DNA from: Sphingomonas leidyi
GTDB taxonomy: Bacteria; Pseudomonadota; Alphaproteobacteria; Sphingomonadales; Sphingomonadaceae
DNA: 64,000 nt
Reading direction: 5' to 3'
Assembly (NCBI RefSeq): GCF_011761945.1
Contig: NZ_JAASQV010000002.1
Span: 496,001-560,000 of the forward strand
Below are positions 61,131 to 64,000 of the stretch, piece by piece (position 1 is the stretch's first letter; each line of letters starts with the position of its first letter). Made by a program: the position numbers and the translations under genes. The notes under the pieces were generated by a model that had not been told where the DNA came from, made no database searches, and saw nothing but the letters and a program-made list of their open reading frames with translations.

Positions 61131-62225
61131 CTATCCGAGCACGTCGGTCAGAAGCCGTTTCCAGTTTTCACCCATGATCTTGTCGACCTCGCGCGGGCGA
61201 AAGCCGGCCTGCCCGAGCGCCTGCGAAATCCGAGCCATGCGGTCGATCCGGTTCAGCTCCGGGATGACGACGTGCTCGGGCGTCCATTCGAACCCCGGCA
61301 CGCCCTGGCGCCGCAGCGCGCGCCACCAGTCGAGATATTCCTGCACGCCCTTGCCGTTGTCGTTGCCGAGCTTGATCAGATTGGGCTGGCCGGCCATCGG
61401 AAAGTCATTGGCGACGCCTACCGCTTCCAGGCCGCCCACTTTCACGACATGGCGGATCTGGGCCACATAGTCGGCGACCGTGGGCGGATTCCGGCGGGTC
61501 AGCCAGAAGCTCATCATGAAGATCCCCATCACGCCGCCGCGCCCGGCGATCGCGCGGATCGCTTCGTCGGGAGCGCAGCGCGGATGATCGACGATCGCCC
61601 GCGCCGCGCCATGGCTCAGCGCTATCGGCGTCTTCGACCGCGTCGCCGCCTCGATCATGGTCGGGACCGAGCCGTGCGACACGTCCGGCAATATCCGCAG
61701 CCTGTTCATCTCGGCCAGTCCTTCGATGCCGAGCGGCGTCAGGCCGGTCTGCCGCGTCTCCAGCGCGCCGCCTGCGAACAGGGTGTTGTTGTGGTGGGTG
61801 AATTGCAGGACCCGCAGGCCCTTTTCGTGGAAATGGGCGATCCGCGAGAGATCGCGCTCGATCATCTCGGTCGACTGGAACTGCAGGAACACCGCGCAGC
61901 CGGACCGGGCTCCGATCTCGCTGCCCTTGCTGGCAAGATAGGCGAACGGCGTGCGCCGCAATCGCTCGACGGCCTTGTCGATCGCCGGATCATTGGCGGC
62001 GAAGTTGCGGCTGTAGCGCGGAACGCCATCCGCATCGCGCGTGGCGATCAGATCGGAAACATCGGCGATCATCCCGCCCAGGCCGGCGGCGGCGATCTGG
62101 CCCAGATCCTCGGGAAGGAAGCTCAGCGAATCGAAGAACAGCCTGTTCCGTTCCGCCCCGCGCGCCAGCGCGGGTGCTCCCAGCGTGGCCGCCAGCGCGC
62201 CCGCAACCGATCGTCTCGTCCACAT
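61131..62225 (-). CDS. Membrane dipeptidase (peptidase M19) homologue with incomplete metal site
   Basis: 364 residues from ATG 62225 after GGGAGGAAG. 'MWTRRSVAGALAATLGAPAL' is a Tat-like signal. The M19 barrel is recognisable: 'FHEKGLRVLQFTHHNNT', 'LPDVSH' with His184, 'PIALSHGAARAIVDHPR' with His205, and 'GVANDFPM' with the late Asp. The first metal ligands expected as D-G-H-x-D read 'FDSLSF' (32-36), and the bridging Glu region reads 'FLQFQ'. A dinuclear zinc site therefore seems incomplete. It could be a mononuclear enzyme or have lost activity. Confidence 0.85.
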   Translation of the reverse strand: MWTRRSVAGALAATLGAPALARGAERNRLFFDSLSFLPEDLGQIAAAGLGGMIADVSDLIATRDADGVPRYSRNFAANDPAIDKAVERLRRTPFAYLASKGSEIGARSGCAVFLQFQSTEMIERDLSRIAHFHEKGLRVLQFTHHNNTLFAGGALETRQTGLTPLGIEGLAEMNRLRILPDVSHGSVPTMIEAATRSKTPIALSHGAARAIVDHPRCAPDEAIRAIAGRGGVMGIFMMSFWLTRRNPPTVADYVAQIRHVVKVGGLEAVGVANDFPMAGQPNLIKLGNDNGKGVQEYLDWWRALRRQGVPGFEWTPEHVVIPELNRIDRMARISQALGQAGFRPREVDKIMGENWKRLLTDVLG

Positions 62226-62316
62226 CGCGCTTCCTCCCAGGCTCCTCGTCGATTTCATAGCCGCGTGCGCCCGGCACGCCAGCCCCTTGCGCGGACGCGC
62301 CGCGACGGCGGGCACG

Positions 62317-63096
62317 TCACTGCCGATAGCGGCTCGGCGGCGCCCCCAGCACGCGCTTGAACATGGTCGAGAAATTGGCGGGGCTTTCATAGCCGAGATC
62401 CAGCGCGACCGCGGTGACCGGTTCTCCGGCGGCAAGCCGCGGCAGCGCGACCGAGAGACAGGCCTGCTGGCGCCATTCGGTGAAGCTCATGCCCGTCTCG
62501 CGGCGAAAGAGCCGAGTGAAACGGCGGCGGTTCATCGCAAGCGCATCCGCCCATTCGTCGATCGTGGCGCTCGCACGCGGCGCTTCGAGAAAGGCATGGC
62601 ACCGCGCCGCCAGTGCGACCTGGCGCGGGAACGGCACCAGGATGGGGATGATCGGCGCCCGGTCGATCTCCGCCACGAGCAATTGCATCACCAGCCCGTC
62701 GCGCCCCGCTTCGTCATATTCGACCGGCACTTCCGCGGCGCAGACCAGCAGCTGGCGCAGCAGCGGCGAGACCGCCACCACGCGGCACGCTCCGCCAAGC
62801 GCCGGGCAGGCGCCCGCCTCGATCAGCACGCTGCGGGTCTGGACGGCGCCGACCATGCGCACCGCATGGGGCGTTCCGGCCGGGATCCACACCGCGCGCT
62901 CGGGCGGGGCCACCCATGCGCCTTCGGGGGTGCTGACCGCGACGACGCCGCTCGCCGCATAGAGGAACTGGGCCCGGCCATGCCGGTGCTCGGCAAGTTC
63001 GAACGAGGGCGGATAATCATTGCCGATGCCGACCACGGGGCGCGGCACGTCCTCATAATCGTCGGGTGCACGATAGGTTGACTGTCCCGTTATCAA
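62317..63096 (-). CDS. AraC family transcriptional regulator
   Basis: 259 residues. An N-terminal cupin sensor domain (about 30-110; 'ELAEHRHGRAQFLYAASGVV', 'VWIPAGTPHAVRM') is followed by the two-helix-turn-helix AraC domain (about 160-259; 'DEWADALAMNRRRFTRLFRR', 'VTAVALDLGYESPANFSTMF'). It diverges from the MFS gene by 71 bases and probably controls it, since cupin-AraC regulators often govern an adjacent efflux gene. Confidence 0.92.
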   Translation of the reverse strand: MITGQSTYRAPDDYEDVPRPVVGIGNDYPPSFELAEHRHGRAQFLYAASGVVAVSTPEGAWVAPPERAVWIPAGTPHAVRMVGAVQTRSVLIEAGACPALGGACRVVAVSPLLRQLLVCAAEVPVEYDEAGRDGLVMQLLVAEIDRAPIIPILVPFPRQVALAARCHAFLEAPRASATIDEWADALAMNRRRFTRLFRRETGMSFTEWRQQACLSVALPRLAAGEPVTAVALDLGYESPANFSTMFKRVLGAPPSRYRQ

Positions 63097-63167
63097 AATA
63101 ATTTATCCCATCTAGCGAAGCGGGACGCCTTCTGGACGGCTAGTGCCGCGCCGACAAGGAGCGAATG

Positions 63168-64000
63168 ATGAGCGACACCCGTGCAGCGACGATGGACGCC
63201 CCGCAGGCAGAGATGAACGGAACGGTGTTCGGCGTGATCGTCGCGATCAGCTTCTGCCACTTGCTGAACGACATGATGCAGTCGCTGCTTCCGGCGATCT
63301 ATCCCAACCTCAAGACCGATCTGGGGCTGAGCTTCGGCCAGATCGGCCTCGTCACGCTTGCCTATCAGATCACCGCGTCGATCCTGCAGCCGCTGATCGG
63401 GCTGTACGCGGACAAGCGCCCCACGCCGCTCGCGCTCCCCGGCGGCACGCTCTTCTCGCTGGCGGGGCTGGCGATCCTGTCGATCGCGCACAGCTACGGC
63501 ATGGTCCTGGCGGGCGCGGCGCTGCTCGGCATCGGTTCCTCGGTCTTCCATCCCGAATCTTCCCGTGTGGCGCGCATGGCGGCAGGCCAGCGCCACGGCC
63601 TTTCCCAGTCCCTGTTCCAGGTCGGCGGCAATGCCGGCCAGGCGCTGGGCCCGCTCGCCGCGGCACTGGTGGTGGTGCGCTGGGGCCAGTCGAGCCTCGC
63701 CTTCTTCGCGCTGCTGGCACTGCTTTCGGGCGCCGTCCTGTGGAACGTCGCCGCCTGGTATCGCCATCATGGGCTGGCGCGGCTGCATGCGGGGCGCCGC
63801 GCATCCGCTGCCGAGCTGCTTCCCAAGGGGCATGCGGCACGCGGCATCCTCATCCTGCTTGCGCTGATCTTCTCCAAATATGTCTATCTCGCCAGCCTCA
63901 CGAGCTACTTCACCTTCTACCTGATCCATCGTTTCCAGGTGTCGGTGCAGAGCGCCCAGCTCTATCTGTTCGCCTTCCTGGCGGCAGTGGCGGTCGGCAC
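63168..64000 (+). CDS. MFS transporter, fosmidomycin-resistance (Fsr) type, 3' end missing
   Basis: About 277 residues are visible before the right edge. The ATG at 63168 is 6 bases after AAGGAG; the ATG 3 bases earlier is too close to the site. Helices begin 'TVFGVIVAISFCHLLNDMMQ' and 'LLPAIYPNLKTDLGL'. 'GIGSSVFHPESSRVARMAAG' and 'GLSQSLFQVGGNAGQALGPL' are characteristic of the Fsr branch. Such pumps export drugs by proton antiport. The promoter may be TTGACT at 63078 with TAATTT at 63099 or ATTTAT at 63101. The latter spacing is 17. It overlaps the start of the araC gene. Confidence 0.9.
   Translation, partial: MSDTRAATMDAPQAEMNGTVFGVIVAISFCHLLNDMMQSLLPAIYPNLKTDLGLSFGQIGLVTLAYQITASILQPLIGLYADKRPTPLALPGGTLFSLAGLAILSIAHSYGMVLAGAALLGIGSSVFHPESSRVARMAAGQRHGLSQSLFQVGGNAGQALGPLAAALVVVRWGQSSLAFFALLALLSGAVLWNVAAWYRHHGLARLHAGRRASAAELLPKGHAARGILILLALIFSKYVYLASLTSYFTFYLIHRFQVSVQSAQLYLFAFLAAVAVG

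Overview
The window reads as ordinary chromosome of a GC-rich alphaproteobacterium, most likely of the Sphingomonas group. The evidence is the very high GC at third codon positions, many genes joined by ATGA, GTGA or TGATG overlaps, a SciP-type (DUF1153) cell-cycle regulator, a UrcA protein, an alphaproteobacterial-type LexA box before an imuA-imuB-dnaE2 cassette, and small palindromic repeats. This is inference from gene content; no 16S gene is present. I see no transposase, integrase, phage, CRISPR array or plasmid gene.

Layout. 1-4360 (minus): a branched-chain 2-oxoacid dehydrogenase operon (E1alpha, E1beta, E2) running into a MAPEG membrane protein and a GNAT acetyltransferase cut by the window edge. 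4496-7284 (minus): a secreted protein of unknown function and a Tat-type M3 metallopeptidase. 7368-13770 (plus): a LexA box, imuA, imuB, dnaE2 and a 2H phosphoesterase, convergent with the alkyl-DNA repair gene ogt. 14376-20626: a fumarylacetoacetase-family hydrolase, a large hybrid histidine kinase, purA and a small secreted Pro/Ala-rich protein. 28582 down to 20821 (minus): a tightly packed seven-gene run of ATP-grasp/alpha-E protein, transglutaminase, J-domain protein, YihY, fabI, GNAT and aroC. 28690-32818: a DUF4198 protein with a TonB-dependent siderophore receptor, then an OafA-type acyltransferase. 32797-36053 (minus): the two-gene bacterial end-joining system ku-ligD.

36143-42165: pdxH, a cation-diffusion facilitator and a PhzF-like protein in one run, then a DUF4440 protein and an exported alpha/beta hydrolase diverging from a shared palindrome, then mnmA, a small open frame and sciP. 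42344-49634: two GlsB/YeaQ-type membrane proteins around a SIMPL-domain protein, with three clear hairpin terminators, then an RND efflux adaptor and pump and a DUF445 protein. 49694-54851: a HAD phosphatase, a complete Mla-type lipid transport operon (STAS-MlaE, MlaF, MlaD, lipoprotein) and a periplasmic cyclophilin. A tRNA-Ser(GGA) lies at 54930-55020. 55274-64000: a beta-propeller lipoprotein, a UrcA protein, a LytS/LytTR two-component pair, an exported methyltransferase-like protein, a small membrane protein, an M19-dipeptidase homologue that lacks part of its metal site, an AraC regulator, and an MFS transporter cut by the right edge.

Three DNA-repair modules fall within 30 kb: SOS mutagenesis, direct alkyl reversal, and non-homologous end joining. 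The most unusual items are a palindromic repeat read in frame inside imuB, an RNA-type 2H phosphoesterase translationally coupled to dnaE2, the packing of a peptide-ligase-like pair upstream of fabI and aroC, the M19 homologue with missing ligands, and a methyltransferase fold behind a signal peptide. None is clearly a wholly new system.
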